From: Emiliania huxleyi CCMP1516
Lineage: Eukaryota > Haptophyta > Isochrysidales > Noelaerhabdaceae
Direction: 5' to 3'
Assembly (NCBI RefSeq): GCF_000372725.1
Contig: NW_005199770.1
Coordinates: 695,632-759,631 of the forward strand
Length of the DNA: 64,000 nucleotides
Positions 10,313 through 20,956 of the stretch are shown here, one piece after another. The translations under genes and the position numbers were made by a program. The notes beneath the pieces are model-generated. The model ran no database searches and was not told the origin of the DNA. It worked only from the letters and a program-made list of their open reading frames with translations. The first letter of the stretch is position 1, and every line of letters starts with the position of its first letter.

Positions 10313-10377
10313 TCGCCGCCAGCCGCAAGGCATGGGCGCGCCCATGCCTTGCGGCTGGCGGCGAGCGAGATTGCTAG
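10304..10377. other. 74-nt near-perfect palindrome
   Basis: The arms start CTAGCAATCTCG and meet at GGGCGCGCCC. They are identical in reverse complement except for a 4-nt insertion in the right arm. It lies at the edge of repeat B and about 160 nt upstream of the hydrolase start. Confidence 0.9.
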
Positions 10378-10398
10378 CCGCGGAAACGAGTTTTCTCT

Positions 10399-10466
10399 AA
10401 TTCTTTTCCCGCCAGTGCGCGCCAGTCCCGTGCCCAGTGTGGCCATTGGTCAAATTCTTTTCCCGC
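10399..10466 (+). promoter_or_regulatory. Two copies of the AATTCTTTTCCCGC motif upstream of the hydrolase
   Basis: The motif occurs at 10399-10413 and 10453-10466, about 75-140 nt before the candidate start codons at 10540/10555. See the motif at 5283-5297. Confidence 0.5.
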
Positions 10467-10539
10467 GGTGACAATGCCAGAGTGCGCCAGTGTGCCCGGT
10501 GTTGTGCGAGGGAGCCTAGCCCGTTAGGCGACTCCCGTT

Positions 10540-11481
10540 GTGTGTGCTGTGTATATGAGCCGCGCCACGATCGAGCTGGCCACCACCGCCACCGCCGATG
10601 GCCTTTCGAGCATCGCGCTCAAGATCTGCTCGCCTCCGAGCCCCATCGCCGCAGCTGTGTTCGCACACGGCGGTTGCTTCAGCGACGGCTGCTCGCAGTC
10701 GCACCCTGCCGTCACCGAGGCCCTGGCAGGCATCGGCATCGCCTCGGTATCGTCGACCTATCGGCAGGGCGCGGCGCATCCGCACCCGACAGCGCAGCAC
10801 GACCTCGCCTGTGTCGCTGAGTTCGCTCGGCGACGCTGGCCGTCACTGCCGCTGGGCGTGATTGGCTCGAGCAGCGGCGGGTGGCACGCGCTGGCGCTCT
10901 CACGCACGATCGAGGGCATGCGGTTCTGCGTCGCCCTCTGTCCCGTCGCGGACCCGCTGCTGCGCGCAGAGTACCTACGAGAATGCGTGCAGGGCACTGC
11001 GGCCATCGCGGGGTGGAGGGTATGCCACGAGCCGTCTGTGGCTGGGAGGATGCTTGCCAAGCAACTAGGCGCGCCGGGCAGGGGTGCAAAGCCTGCCGCT
11101 CCACACACGCGCTCACAGCTGCCCTCGGGAGCGCCGCGAGGGGAGCGGTAGCTGCAGAGCTAACACCGGCTGCTGTGGGTAGGCTACTGGGGAGACGACG
11201 AGTCAATGCGCGCGGCCGGGGAGATGCTGCTCCCTGCCCACGCCGTGCCGACGATGCTCGTGCTCGGAGGCGTCGACAAGAATGTGCCGCTGCGTGTCGC
11301 AGAGGGCGTGCAGGGCTGGGCGCACCGCACGCTCATCCTCGGCGGCATGGGCCACGAGATCCAGGACGCCCCACCTGCCGCAAACTCGTGGGTGCCGGAC
11401 GTCAAGGCCTTTGTGGCGAGCGCGCTCGTCGGCACGGCCGCCGCCACGAAAGGGGCGCCTTGCGACCAAGAGGCTCCGTAG
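10540..11481 (+). CDS. Alpha/beta hydrolase (dienelactone hydrolase/esterase-like)
   Basis: Exon 1 runs from an ATG at 10540 (or 10555) with the fold's early motif AAVFAHGGCFSDG and the nucleophile elbow GVIGSSSGGWHALAL (Ser in GxSxG-like GSSSGG). Exon 2 (from about 11183) begins GYWGDDESM and carries the acid loop VLGGVDKNVP and the catalytic histidine loop GGMGHEIQD; the stop is at 11479-11481. The intron is best placed at 11084-11182 (GT-AG, 99 nt), but other donors between 10985 and 11084 cannot be excluded. No leader is evident, so it is probably cytosolic. The substrate cannot be read from sequence. Confidence 0.82.
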
Positions 11482-11539
11482 TGACCGCCAACTCAGTGAT
11501 AAAGCAGGAAACGAAATAAAGCCGTAAATAAAACGGGCA

Positions 11540-11640
11540 CCTTTAGCCCTCACACCAAGATCGTGCAGGGCGGGGACACATGTCCCTAAATCCCATCTCG
11601 TCTCAGAGTTTGCCCGTTTTATTTATTTATTTATTTACTA
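11540..11640 (+). repeat. Repeat F (hairpin plus TTTA tail) in hydrolase 3' flank
   Basis: CCTCACACCAAGATCGTGCA, then GGGGACACATGTCCC (small hairpin), then a (TTTA)n tail. A near-identical copy is at 13664-13752. Looser relatives with the same layout are at 11860-11955, 17335-17420 and 20845-20942. All end in or near a TTTATTTATTT or ATTCATTTG run. Confidence 0.75.
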
Positions 11641-12229
11641 CTCTATGAGATAGACTCGGGCAGACGATGTGGAGCGGGCGGAGCAGGAGCAGACGTTGCG
11701 CAGGGCGAGACGAGGGAGGGAGCAGGACTTTGCGGAGATCAGCAGGAGGATATACGAAGAGATTAGGAGCAGCAGGGACCCGAGGGACCATGTGTGGAAG
11801 AGACGGCTAGTGCTAGTCCCCCATCGGGAGGACGACCCCGCGGCTAGCTCGCCGACCACACCCACAAAGAACCCTGCACAAAGATCGCACGGGTGGGGAC
11901 CTGTTCCTTTTTACCCATCTCACAGTAGAGGTGCCCGTTTTTATTTATTTATTATGAGATAGACTATGGCATAGACTATGGGTAAATAAAGAAAAAAGGC
12001 GAACACAACAGGCACTTGATGAACACAACGAAACGGGTGTCCCCGCCCGTGCGATCTTTGTGCAGGGTTCTTTTGAAAGCAGGACGACTCTCAACTACGT
12101 AATTTGATGTGTGTGCCCGTCGGGTCCGACACAGCTTCAAAGATACCCCCTGGGAAGCGGGAGAATCGTCCACACTAGAGCCGTCGACTCACTCTGCGTA
12201 CAACGGAAGGGGTGCGACGGTGTATCAGT
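11641..12229. other. Repeat-rich stretch without a supported gene
   Basis: A charged open frame at 11669-11962 (+) runs straight into a second repeat F-like unit (11860-11955) and is probably non-coding. A reversed fragment of the same unit lies at 12030-12080. Confidence 0.5.
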
Positions 12230-12287
12230 CAGTCGCCTTATGCCACCGTTGCATATCCGGATATGCAACGGTGGCATAAGGCGACTG
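12230..12287. other. Perfect 58-nt palindrome
   Basis: The left arm (CAGTCGCCTTATGCCACCGT, then TGCATATCC) is followed with no spacer by its exact reverse complement, centred at 12258/12259. A third, direct copy of the arm sequence (CAACGGTGGCATAAGG) follows at 12288. Confidence 0.97.
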
Positions 12288-12307
12288 CAACGGTGGCATA
12301 AGGCCAC

Positions 12308-14683
12308 TGATTACACCGTCGCAAGAGGGGTGCCACACACACACACATCCGAAGTGAGCGAGCGGTGCGCACTCTGGACTCTCTATGTACCGTCACTCGC
12401 GAGACGCGACTCGGTGGACGGGGCCGCGTCCCCCCCCCCCCCCCCCAGGGCGGCGCCCAAGGCCCCAAGGACCCAAACAAAGCCGTAGGCAAGCGCAAGG
12501 AAGGACGCAACAAACATCAGACATCACGACCCGAGGCACGTAACGCGTGAGGGCCGACCCTGACAGCTCACAGCTCGAGGATCGAAGTACGTGATGTTCT
12601 CTGGAGGGAAAGAGATGATGTAGGAAGTACGAGGCTGATCCGGCCGTGTCCCCAGCACAGCTTTGGCTTCGACGGGCGCCTCCCACGGTGCGCCGGGCGA
12701 CCGACTCGAGCGGCATGCGGCTTCAGACAGGCCTCGGCCCGGCTCCTGGCGGGTCGCTGAAGCGTCTCGGCGGCTCTCTCTCGGTTGCGCGGTTGCGCGG
12801 TTGACGCTTTTTTGGCGCTCACGGCGGGCGGCGAGGCTGGCCTTGAGGTCGCAGCGAGCCGTCCAGACGTCTCACGGTGGCGTCGCGCATATCACTCGTG
12901 GCGTCGGTCGCCTTGGAGGCGGCAGAGACGTCCAGAGGCGGCGCATTTTTATGGGCACGCCCGGCAGCGAGCTGCGGGTGAGCGCGCCGCAGGCTGAAGA
13001 CCTCCCTTGGCGCGGCGCGAGCGGCGCGCACCGCGGCACGAGGGCGCGCGGCGCTGCCGCCGCGATCAGTCACGGCCTGCGCCCGGGCCGGCCGCGCGGG
13101 TGGCGTGGCAGCGACCACAGCACATGGTTCTCGGCATCTTCGGTTGCCGCTGCACGGCGCGCGTGTCCGACCCAGTGAGTCCTACCGGTGAAGTGTGTGG
13201 TGTCCAGCCGCGCGGTGTTGCAGACTACGTCGCGTGGTGTGCTTGTGCGTCGGTAGTCATCGCAACTCGCACTGTGTCCGCACTGCCGGTGCCGTGCCGG
13301 CTGGGTCCGTCGCAGCGCACGCACTCTCCCTGTGGGTCGAGTCGTGGTTTATGCGCGAGTCGTGGTGTGCGAGGATTATTTGACTAACACTCTGATTAAT
13401 ACCCAGCGCGGCGTCTCGCCCTCCCCTCTCGCTCGCGGCACCGAGCGAGTCAAACACACCATCTCTCGCGCGCGTGGAGCAGGAGCACACTCCAGCACAC
13501 ACACCCCATGTGCCGTGCCGCACGGCCAGCGCTCCCACCGTGTGGTGCGGCTCAGTCCACAGGCGCGGACTGGTCCGTCGTGCGCCCCATGTGCGTACGC
13601 GCGCAAGCACATGAAACTCTTAACCAGTTATTAGCAGTACCCAGGGGGTGAGGGGACGGATTGAAGATCCCTCACACCAAGATCGTGCAGGGCGGGGACA
13701 CATGTCCCTAAATCCCATCTCGTCTCAGAGTTTGACCGTTTTTATTTATTTAGTACCCTACGACACAACACCGTGGACCTCCTAGAGGCCGAGCCTCCTA
13801 GAGGCCGAACCGGGGTGATTTTGGTCATCCGTCAAAATATCTGAAGATCTGTCTATAGGATTCTCCCCAAACCTTGCTCAGCTGATCCAGCACGGGCCGT
13901 AGGCCAGCCCTGGGCAAAGAAACCAGCACCTCATCAGGCTTCCCTGAGCGTCACAGCTCGGTGATCGCGCCGGCCGGACACCACTGTGACGTCCGTTCCG
14001 GGCATTTGAACGCGACCTTCGGGGGCAAAGACATGGGCTCTGTGGCTCAGACTGGACTCCTCTTGGTCCCTTCTGATGCCCTAGGCCACACCTGGGCCTT
14101 ACCTGGGGTCCTAGGGGCCGGGCAGGGTTTGCCCCCCCCAACTGGCCCGGGGAACCTTAAGGATCTGACTTCGGGATGGCCCTTGAAGGGCCTTCCCGAC
14201 TATGGACCGTCCTCTATTTAGCCAAGGTACAGGTATGTTGAGCCGCAGCTGTCAGCCACATCTGTGTCTGAATCTCTGAATTATCTCTCTCTCCCCCCCC
14301 CCCCCCTGCAGCCCACGCCACAGAGCGCCCACAACACCGCTTTTTTGGAAAGATTAACGTATAACGCATAAGACCCTCGCCCCTAAGTCGCGCGCACGCG
14401 GCACTGCGCAGGGCCTCCACCCAGCACTCAGCTCCCAGGCGCCACCAAAGGGCCAGGCCGCAGGGGCGCGGTCGCTGCCTCGCACGGGGCGGTGTGCCTG
14501 GCCGCTGCTGCTGCCAGACAGTGCGATCAGTGCGCAGTGGCAGAGTGAGCTCTGGGAGTGTGGAGAGGGTGTGCCATAGTGGCACTCTCTGACCCGTGTG
14601 CTCTTGGTCTCGCTGTTAATAAAATTTGAAACACTCCGAACTCCGTCTTTTTTACGGGCTACGTTTAAACGCAGGAGCTTCAG
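12308..14683. other. Long stretch without a supported gene
   Basis: It holds a poly-C run near 12430, open frames on both strands between 12600 and 13400 with low-complexity composition, repeat F at 13664-13752, a doubled CCTCCTAGAGGCCGA unit at about 13780-13815, and a lower-GC stretch (13800-14220) of different character. A poly-C run near 14295 adjoins the TilS 3' end. I see no domain or clear splice structure. Confidence 0.5.
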
Positions 14684-16925
14684 CTACTGGTCCAGAATCT
14701 GCACCCAGAGGCACGGCTCCTCGGCCGCTGCCTCTGCGCCGGGCGACGGCGCCGCGACCTCAAAGCCGCTGCCCACGTGCGCCGGCCTGCAGACGGCCAC
14801 CACGGTGCTGCTGTTGGGGAGGCAGAGGAGGGGCGCCCGCCGCCGCTCGTCGAGCGGCACGTCGAGCCCGCGCAGAAAGTGCGAGAGCGAGACGGGCGCC
14901 CGACGCCCCTGCGGGTGGAACCGGTCGCCACGCCTCCACTCGCGTAGCGTCAGCTCCCGCTCGCTGCCGAGGCCGCCGAGGCGGAGGGCGAGCGCGCCGG
15001 GCGGCAGCTCGGCCCGCGGCCCTTTGGCCACCCCCGCCCGCACGGCCAGCTCCGCGGGGTGGCGGAGCCGCACGCCAGCCTCGCCCACCGCGAGCTCGGC
15101 GACCGACGCCTGTACAGCAGTCGTGTCACGCTCAGAGGCAGTCAGCGGCACGTGCCCCTTTTCTGCGGGCTCGGCGGCTGCCACCTCTGCGCCGGCGATG
15201 GAGACCGTGGCGCCCGTCCGGCGGAGCAGCCAGCCGCCGGATAGCTCGAGCACCCACTCCTGGAGGAGGCGGAGGCGGAGGCGTCGCGGGGGGTGGGTGG
15301 TGGGTGGGTGGGTGGTGGTGGTGGTGGTGTGGTGTGGTGGGGGGTGGGGTGGGGGAGGGGGGGGGGCAGGGGGCGCTGCATGCGATAGCGAGAGGTGGAC
15401 GCCGAGGGCACGCTATGTCCCACGAGACGAAAGGGGGAAGGGGGGAAGGGGGGAAGGAGAGGGAGAAGGAGACGGGGAAGGAGTCAGACAGTGAGAAAGA
15501 GAGGGAGAAAAAGACAGGGCACGGCAAGGAGAAGGAGAAGGAGAAGATTATCACAGGCGCTCCTGCCCCGACCGCGCCAGTTGTGCGCGGACGCGCCGCA
15601 ACGCGTCCCGCGTCAGGGAGAGGCGGCCGACGCTGGCGCCGCGGGCAAGGCGGTGCAGCAGCTCCTCCTGCACCTGTGGGGCATGTCTCGGACATGTCGT
15701 GGACGTGTCGTGGACATGGCGGCGCAGCAGCTCCTCCTGCACCATCGTTTGCGCGGCGAGGAGCGGGGCGACAGACAGGGCCCGTCCTCCCGAGCGCGCC
15801 CACGCGGGGTCTGCCGCCACGTGTGCGGCGTGCGCCTGCTCGGGGGGCAGTTGGAGCGGGCAGTCGGAGTTGGAGCGGGGTGTTGGAGCGGGGTGTTGGA
15901 GGCGTGCGCCTGGTCGAGCCACTCGCGCAGCTGCGCCGACTGCTCGCTCGCGGCGCCGAGCCGCGCGAGGAGCCCCCCGCCGGTGAGCTCCTCGAGCAGA
16001 GGCAGCAGCTGCAGGCGGATGCGGTTCCGCTTGTAGGTTGGCTCCGCGTTCGTGGCGTCCTCCCTCCAGCCCTCGCCCAGCGCGCCCAGGTACGCGGACA
16101 GCTCTTCCTTGCGCACGCCGAGCAGCGGCCGCACGAACCGGCCCGCGCGCCACTCCATCCCTCGCAGGTTGCTGAGGTGGCAGCCACGGAGCGCCTTTGA
16201 GGAGCACCGTCAACTCATCTCTCACCATTCCTCAGTGAGAATTGAGGATGGGGCAGCCAGGAGCGCCTTCAGGAGCACCGTCTCCGCCTACCCACGCCGA
16301 GGCACGTGACAGACACGCGCCGCGTTCCACCTCCTCCCAACACCGCCGCCCCCGCCTGGTCATCGGCGTGGTGCGCCAGCGCCACGAGTGACGCGGCACC
16401 GGGCTCGTCCGCAAAGTCGGCGTCGGCTGAGGAGAATTGCGGCGGACCCGCGGCGTCGAGCTCGTCGAGCAGCGCGAGGCTCTCCGCGCGGCGCCACTCC
16501 CGGCTCCTCTCCTGGATGCCGCCCGGCTGGCTTTCCCGCCAACCCGCCGGCAGCCGCCGCACGTGCACCGGCAGGGAGTGCCTCTCCGCCAGTGCGTGGA
16601 CGAAGGCCTCCTCGTCGCCCGACTCAGGGCGCAGGCCGTGGTTGAAGTGCAGCACGTGCAGGCGTAGCCGCCAGCGCGGCTGCAGCGCCAGCAGCAGGTG
16701 CAGCAGAGCCACCGAGTCGCAGCCACCGCTCACGGAGACCACGAGCCGCTGGCCTGGCGTGGCGCCGATGTCGCGCGAGAGGGCCGTGTGCACGCGTGGC
16801 AGCAGCAGCTCTGCTACTGGGCCGCCGGCGACGGCGGAGAGCGCTCGGGAGAGCCGCTGCCTGCGGGGCAGGCTGCGCGGCCAAGCGCGAACGCGCATCA
16901 GCGAACCAGCGCCTACGCTGCTCAA
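14684..16925 (-). CDS. tilS: tRNA(Ile)-lysidine synthase (TilS), nuclear-encoded
   Basis: An ATP-dependent enzyme that converts the CAU-anticodon wobble C of organellar tRNA-Ile to lysidine. Six exons: 16925-16356, 16287-16267 (only 21 nt), 16194-15910, 15835-15743, 15673-15578 and 15259-14684, giving about 546 residues. Exon 1 carries the PP-loop VVSVSGGCDSVALL, HFNHGLR and LAHHADDQ; the mini-exon gives AETVLLK; exon 3 gives RPLLGVRKEELSAYLG and EDATNAEPTYKRNRIR. The last exon has the C-terminal substrate-binding part (REWRRGDRFHPQG; LSHFLRGLDVP). The Arg-rich N-terminus suggests organelle import, which is inference. Introns 1, 2, 3 and 5 are read as GC-AG; intron 4 is GT-AG. Several introns begin with a copy of the next exon's start. 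It is divergent from the small frame at 17006, 80 nt away. Confidence 0.9.
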
Positions 16926-17005
16926 GGAGTAGGGCTCCGAGCGCTGTGCGCGGAGCGCGCCCCGAAGAAAATTTTAGGTTGAGGAGCACTTGGAGCACTG
17001 CGGCG

Positions 17006-17185
17006 ATGGCGGCGGGCGAGCTGCTCGAGATGCTCGAGAGCTTGCCGCGAGGGGCGGTCGAGGCCTCTGTCCGACAGATGCGGGGTTACAACCGCACGGG
17101 CGAGTGGCCAGAGCCCATTCTCACCAGCCCTGCCCCGCAGCGCGGCCGCTCGCCAAGCCCCGTCGATGAGTGGTCAGATGGTTAG
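17006..17185 (+). CDS. Small hypothetical protein or first exon
   Basis: A 59-residue frame starting MAAGELLEMLESLPRGAVEA and ending SPSPVDEWSDG. It begins 80 nt from the TilS start on the opposite strand, so the two probably share a bidirectional promoter. A TTGAGGAGCACTTGGAGCAC stretch, also found in tandem near 34523-34612, lies just upstream. A plausible donor (ATG|GTTAGT) at the end means it may be exon 1 of a longer gene, but no second exon is recognised. Confidence 0.4.
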   Translation: MAAGELLEMLESLPRGAVEASVRQMRGYNRTGEWPEPILTSPAPQRGRSPSPVDEWSDG

Positions 17186-17334
17186 TGCCCGAGAGCGAGG
17201 GGTCCGGGGGGGAGCACAAACATAGGACGCCCAGCCTTGCCCTCGTGCCGCCGAGTGCATATCCTATGCGAGAGAGATCCCCTGTGCCCTGTGCCCAGCC
17301 CTCTCCGCGCGGCGATGCGCCCTCGCCCCTCGCT

Positions 17335-17420
17335 TTTGCAAAATCCTGCAAAGGTGGGGACGTGTCTGTCCTCGACCCAGCCCTAGCTTGGGATGTCCGT
17401 TGTATTTATTTATTTATTAC
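17335..17420 (+). repeat. Repeat F-like unit
   Basis: CAAAATCCTGCAAAGGTGGG, a GGGGAC/GTCC hairpin, then TTTATTTATTTATT. Immediately after it (17422-17455) is ACTTGGAGTGCAGTCAG with AACCGCACATCC, repeated in reverse near 34540-34585. Confidence 0.6.
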
Positions 17421-17455
17421 TTGGAGTGCAGTCAGTAACCGCACATCCAGGAGGG

Positions 17456-18587
17456 CTAGATGCGATTTCTATTAAGGTGTACCTGTGAGCCAGTGTTCTA
17501 TTAAGAGTTGACTCACACGCTAGGAACCACTCGGCGCGGCCCACCCACACGATGTCGATGACACAAACAATGCTTGAAAAACCATTCTGACGAGCCGCCG
17601 AGCATACTTGCGTGGACGTTTCGGGCTCCTATCCCCCGCCCCGGATCCGTGGGCGATCGCACACGCGGCTGGGGGGCACGGCGCAAGGTGCCAGGTGGCG
17701 CTTACCACTGAAAAGGAGGTTTTGGAGCCCCTAAACGCCTCATAATAGCCGCACGTTTGCACTCGCCGTGCCTTGCCATCTCCGAGCCGCGCCCCCTCCT
17801 TCAGTTTTGGGGCGAATCGGGTGCCGAACTCGGCGTCGACAGCTTTGGCTCGACATCTTTACCATTACACAACATTGAACCGCGTTTCACAAACATGTTT
17901 TCCGCTCTTCGGCGACACGGTTTGCCTTGAAGTTACCGCACCGACGCTAGATTCAAGCCCCTTCAAGCCAATTTATGGGCAGGAACACTGCTGCTGCTAA
18001 GCACCCGCACCGCCCAGTGAGTAGTGTCGCGGGCTAGGATAAGGACCATGATCTGGCTTCCACAGATCCCACATTTCGTGATGAGGGAATCAATGCCGAG
18101 CAGCTCTGAGTGCTGCGAAGAGTGCAACAGCGCAGCTTGCCAGGCCGCCTGGACTAAGTGCAACTCGCAGCCCAGACAGACAGCTTGCGGCATGCACCGC
18201 CGCCAGCTCCAAGAGTGAGAGGGATACATGGTTGGGAGAGAGATTTTTAGCAATATCGTTGGTGAGCGTGAGGGAGTGCCAAGTCAGTAGCGAGGAGGTC
18301 GGGGTCGGGGTCGGGGTCGGCGTCGCTCATTGTTGCAATGTCATTGAGGCAGGAAAGAGCTCGCCCCTCGCCGAGGAGTCGAGGGCTCCTAGAGGGCTCC
18401 CGACCACGCCGGAACCCAGCCAGGATAAGGCGCGCTTGCCTTAAACTGCAATATCCAAACAACTCTAACACTCACACGTAATTTGGGGCCTGGAGCCCTG
18501 TTCACGCGCGCGCAGACAGGGTTGCCAGGTGAGAGCGAATGGCGCGGTTCACGCCTCGCACAACAGAGAGAGAGATGCGCTCTGCAT
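17456..18587. other. Stretch without a supported gene; repeat G (long copy)
   Basis: 18232-18258 (GAGAGAGATTTTTAGCAATA) and 18446-18510 (CAAACAACTCTAACACTCAC onward) together match the contiguous unit at 62609-62716. The long copy therefore carries about 190 extra nt, including a (GGGGTC)n run near 18300. Open frames here show no domain. Confidence 0.6.
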
Positions 18588-18619
18588 TAGGTAGGTAGGT
18601 AGGTAGGTAGGTAGGTAGG
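18588..18619 (+). repeat. (AGGT)n microsatellite
   Basis: Eight tandem AGGT units about 40 nt upstream of the SET gene start. Confidence 0.95.
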
Positions 18620-18659
18620 CATGAAAATGCCATGAATCCCAAAAAAGAATTTCGCGCGC

Positions 18660-20732
18660 ATGCATGGATGCATGGAGCGCTCGTCTGCCACGCTCCGCCT
18701 GGTGGACTGGCTGGCGAACCGCGGCGCACACGTGCACCCAGAGCTCGAGCTCTTTGGCGAGCACCCGAGCAGAGGGCGCGGCGTCTTTGCGCTTGCGCCG
18801 ATCCGCAAAGGAGAGCTCCTGCTGGCGGTTCCGCGCTCGGCCGTGGTGTGCGCCTGTGAGGAGTCGGACTCCTCGTCGAGGTGGCTGCCCGCAGAGGCGC
18901 GCGCCATGTCGCCGATGGTGCGCACTGCGCTGGTGCTCATGCGAGAGGAGGCGCTCGGCGACGCCTCCTCGTGGGCGCCGTACCTCTCTCTGCTGCCCCG
19001 CTCGTACGACACGCTCGAGAACTGGTCGCCGGTGGAGATCGAGCGGCTGCGCGGCACCGCCGTCTACGACCACCTCGCCGGGCTGCGCGACGCGTCGGGC
19101 GACCTCGTCGGCGCGGCGCGGCTGGTGTACGATAAGCAGATTGGGCGCGTCGTGCGCGAGCACCCAGACCTGTGGCCGGACCCGTCGCTCGGCGCCTTCT
19201 TGCGCGCGTGCGCCGCCGTGCGCACGCGCGGCTTCCACGACGCCGGTGCGGCCGGCTGCGGGCCGTACATGCTGCCGGCGAGATACAGCCGAGATTCAGC
19301 CGAGATGTGCATGCTGCCGGGAGAGCGAGGCATGCCCTGAGCCGCTGATTTGTACACGTGACCGGGTTGGAAGCGCGGCAGTGCTCTGCTGCAGGCGATC
19401 GATATGCTCAACCACGCGAGGGCTGGAACCGCCACGGCGCTGCTCGTCGAACGGCCGCCTCCGGGTGTGGTGGGTGTGGTGGTGGGCACCGAGGGCGAGA
19501 GGGCAAGCGGCGCGGGCGGCGAGGCCGGCGAGGGCGGCGAGGCCGGCGAGGGCGGCGAGGGCGGCGAGGAGCCGCTCCTCTTCTCGATGAGCGCCGAGCG
19601 GCCGATCGAGGCGGAGCGAGGGAGCGGGTGGAGGGTCCCCCTGCCGGAGCCTTGCCGGATCCCTCTTCGAGCTTCTTCCCGTAGGCTGGCGAGGAGCTCA
19701 CCCACACCTACGACGCGCGCGACGAGACGCGCAGCGGCCGCTCCGGCGCCAGGGCTCGGCCACGACACGCCCGCGACCCGCCCCGCAGGCGCTCGACGAT
19801 GCGCAGCTGCTGCTCTGCTACGGGTTCGTGTCCTCTCCTCGCGACGCGCCGCTGCCCGCCTCGGTCCGGCTGCCGCTCCGTCTCCTCCTCGGCGCGGCGG
19901 CCGCGACGCGCGACGGGGTCGGAGCGCAGGCCTCCTCCCCTCCCCCTCCCCCTCCTCCTCCCCGCCCCCGTCCCCCTCCCCGTCCCCCTCCCCGTCCCCC
20001 TCCCCGTCCGTCCGCGCGAACAGCGGCCGCAACCCTCCAACCTCACGCGACTTCGCCGCGCCTCCACACGCGCGCCTCTTGAGCCGGCGCCTGCGCGCCC
20101 ATCTCCAGGCGGGGTGGGAGGTCGGCGCCGCGTGGGAGGCGAAGGCGGCGGCGTGCGGCCGGCTGCTCGAGCCGTACGGCGGCGAGGTGAGCGTGTCCGA
20201 GGCGGAGCCGCTGCCAGACGCGCTGCTGACAGTCGTGCAGCTGATGCTGCTGCCCGCCGACGATTTTGCCGAGCTGCTGTCGGAGAGCGGCGGAGACGGC
20301 GGCGGGGAGGGGGAGGGGGGGGAGGCGGGGCGGCCGCCTCTGCTCGACTCGACCGCGGTGGAGGAGGAGCCGCCCTTCGCCGTGCTCGTCGTCGACGCCC
20401 TGCTCGGCGCCGTGCGCGCGGCGGCGGCGCGGTACGCCCGCGGCGGCGCGGAGGGAGAGGGTGCTGCGGCGGTCAGCGAGGCGAGCCGGCGGCGGAGGAG
20501 GATGGCGGAGCAGCTTGTGGCGGCGGAGATGCGCGCCCTCAAGGCGACGCGCGCCGCGGCGGACGCGCTGATGGAGGCGGCGGAGAGGGCGTTCGCGGAG
20601 GAGGGCGAAGAGGGCGAGGAGGAGGGCGAGGAGGGCCGCGCGCGCGAGCGTGAGGATGAGGCTCATCTGTGTCCGCGAGGAGAGGCAGATCTGCTTTCTG
20701 CTGCCCCTGCGAAGCGGCCGCGGACTCAGTAG
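18660..20732 (+). CDS. SET-domain protein lysine methyltransferase (SETD3/SETD6/Rubisco-LSMT type)
   Basis: About 542 residues from exons 18660-19277, 19395-19610, 19685-19714 (30 nt), 19789-19929 and 20109-20732; all introns are GC-AG (117, 74, 74 and 179 nt). The first SET half has HPSRGRGVFALAPIRKGELL. The insert region carries SSWAPYLSLLP. The catalytic half spans exon joins: AIDMLNHA, then RPIE-AGEELTHTYD, then LLLCYGFV, with the spacing of the family. A Rubisco-LSMT-like helical C-terminal part follows and ends in a Glu/Gly-rich tail with basic KRPRTQ. The split of the AdoMet site over four exons supports the joins. It is convergent with the DHYC gene (224 nt apart, repeat F between). 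The target substrate is unknown. A Gly/Glu repeat in exon 2 is unusual. Confidence 0.87.
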
Positions 20733-20844
20733 CATCGAATTGCGTGTCGTAGCGCGCGCGAAGCGGGGGGGTCAAAAGAGAAAAAGTCAAAAGAGAAAAA
20801 GTATTATCATAACTATAGAGATGACAGATATATGTGTTGTCGCC

Positions 20845-20942
20845 GACCACCCCCACAAAGAACCCTGCAGCTGCACAAAGACCGGGGCGGGACCTGCTCC
20901 TTTTTACCCATCTCCAGAGGGTGTCTGCTGTTCATTCATTTG
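20845..20942 (+). repeat. Repeat F-like unit between convergent genes
   Basis: CCCCCACAAAGAACCCTGCA, then GGGCGGGACCTGCTCCTTTT, similar to 11865-11955. It sits between the stops of the SET gene (20732) and the DHYC gene (20957). Upstream of it GTCAAAAGAGAAAAA is tandemly doubled (20771-20800). Confidence 0.6.
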
Positions 20943-20956
20943 CTCTACTTCTAGTT

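Noticed and set aside
14598-16200. Long plus-strand Arg/Ala/Pro-rich frames
   Set aside because: They are antisense shadows of the TilS exons in very GC-rich DNA and cross its introns.
19064-20542. 492-codon minus-strand frame over the SET gene
   Set aside because: Low-complexity Ser/Pro/Arg composition; the plus strand carries conserved SET motifs with consistent splice sites.
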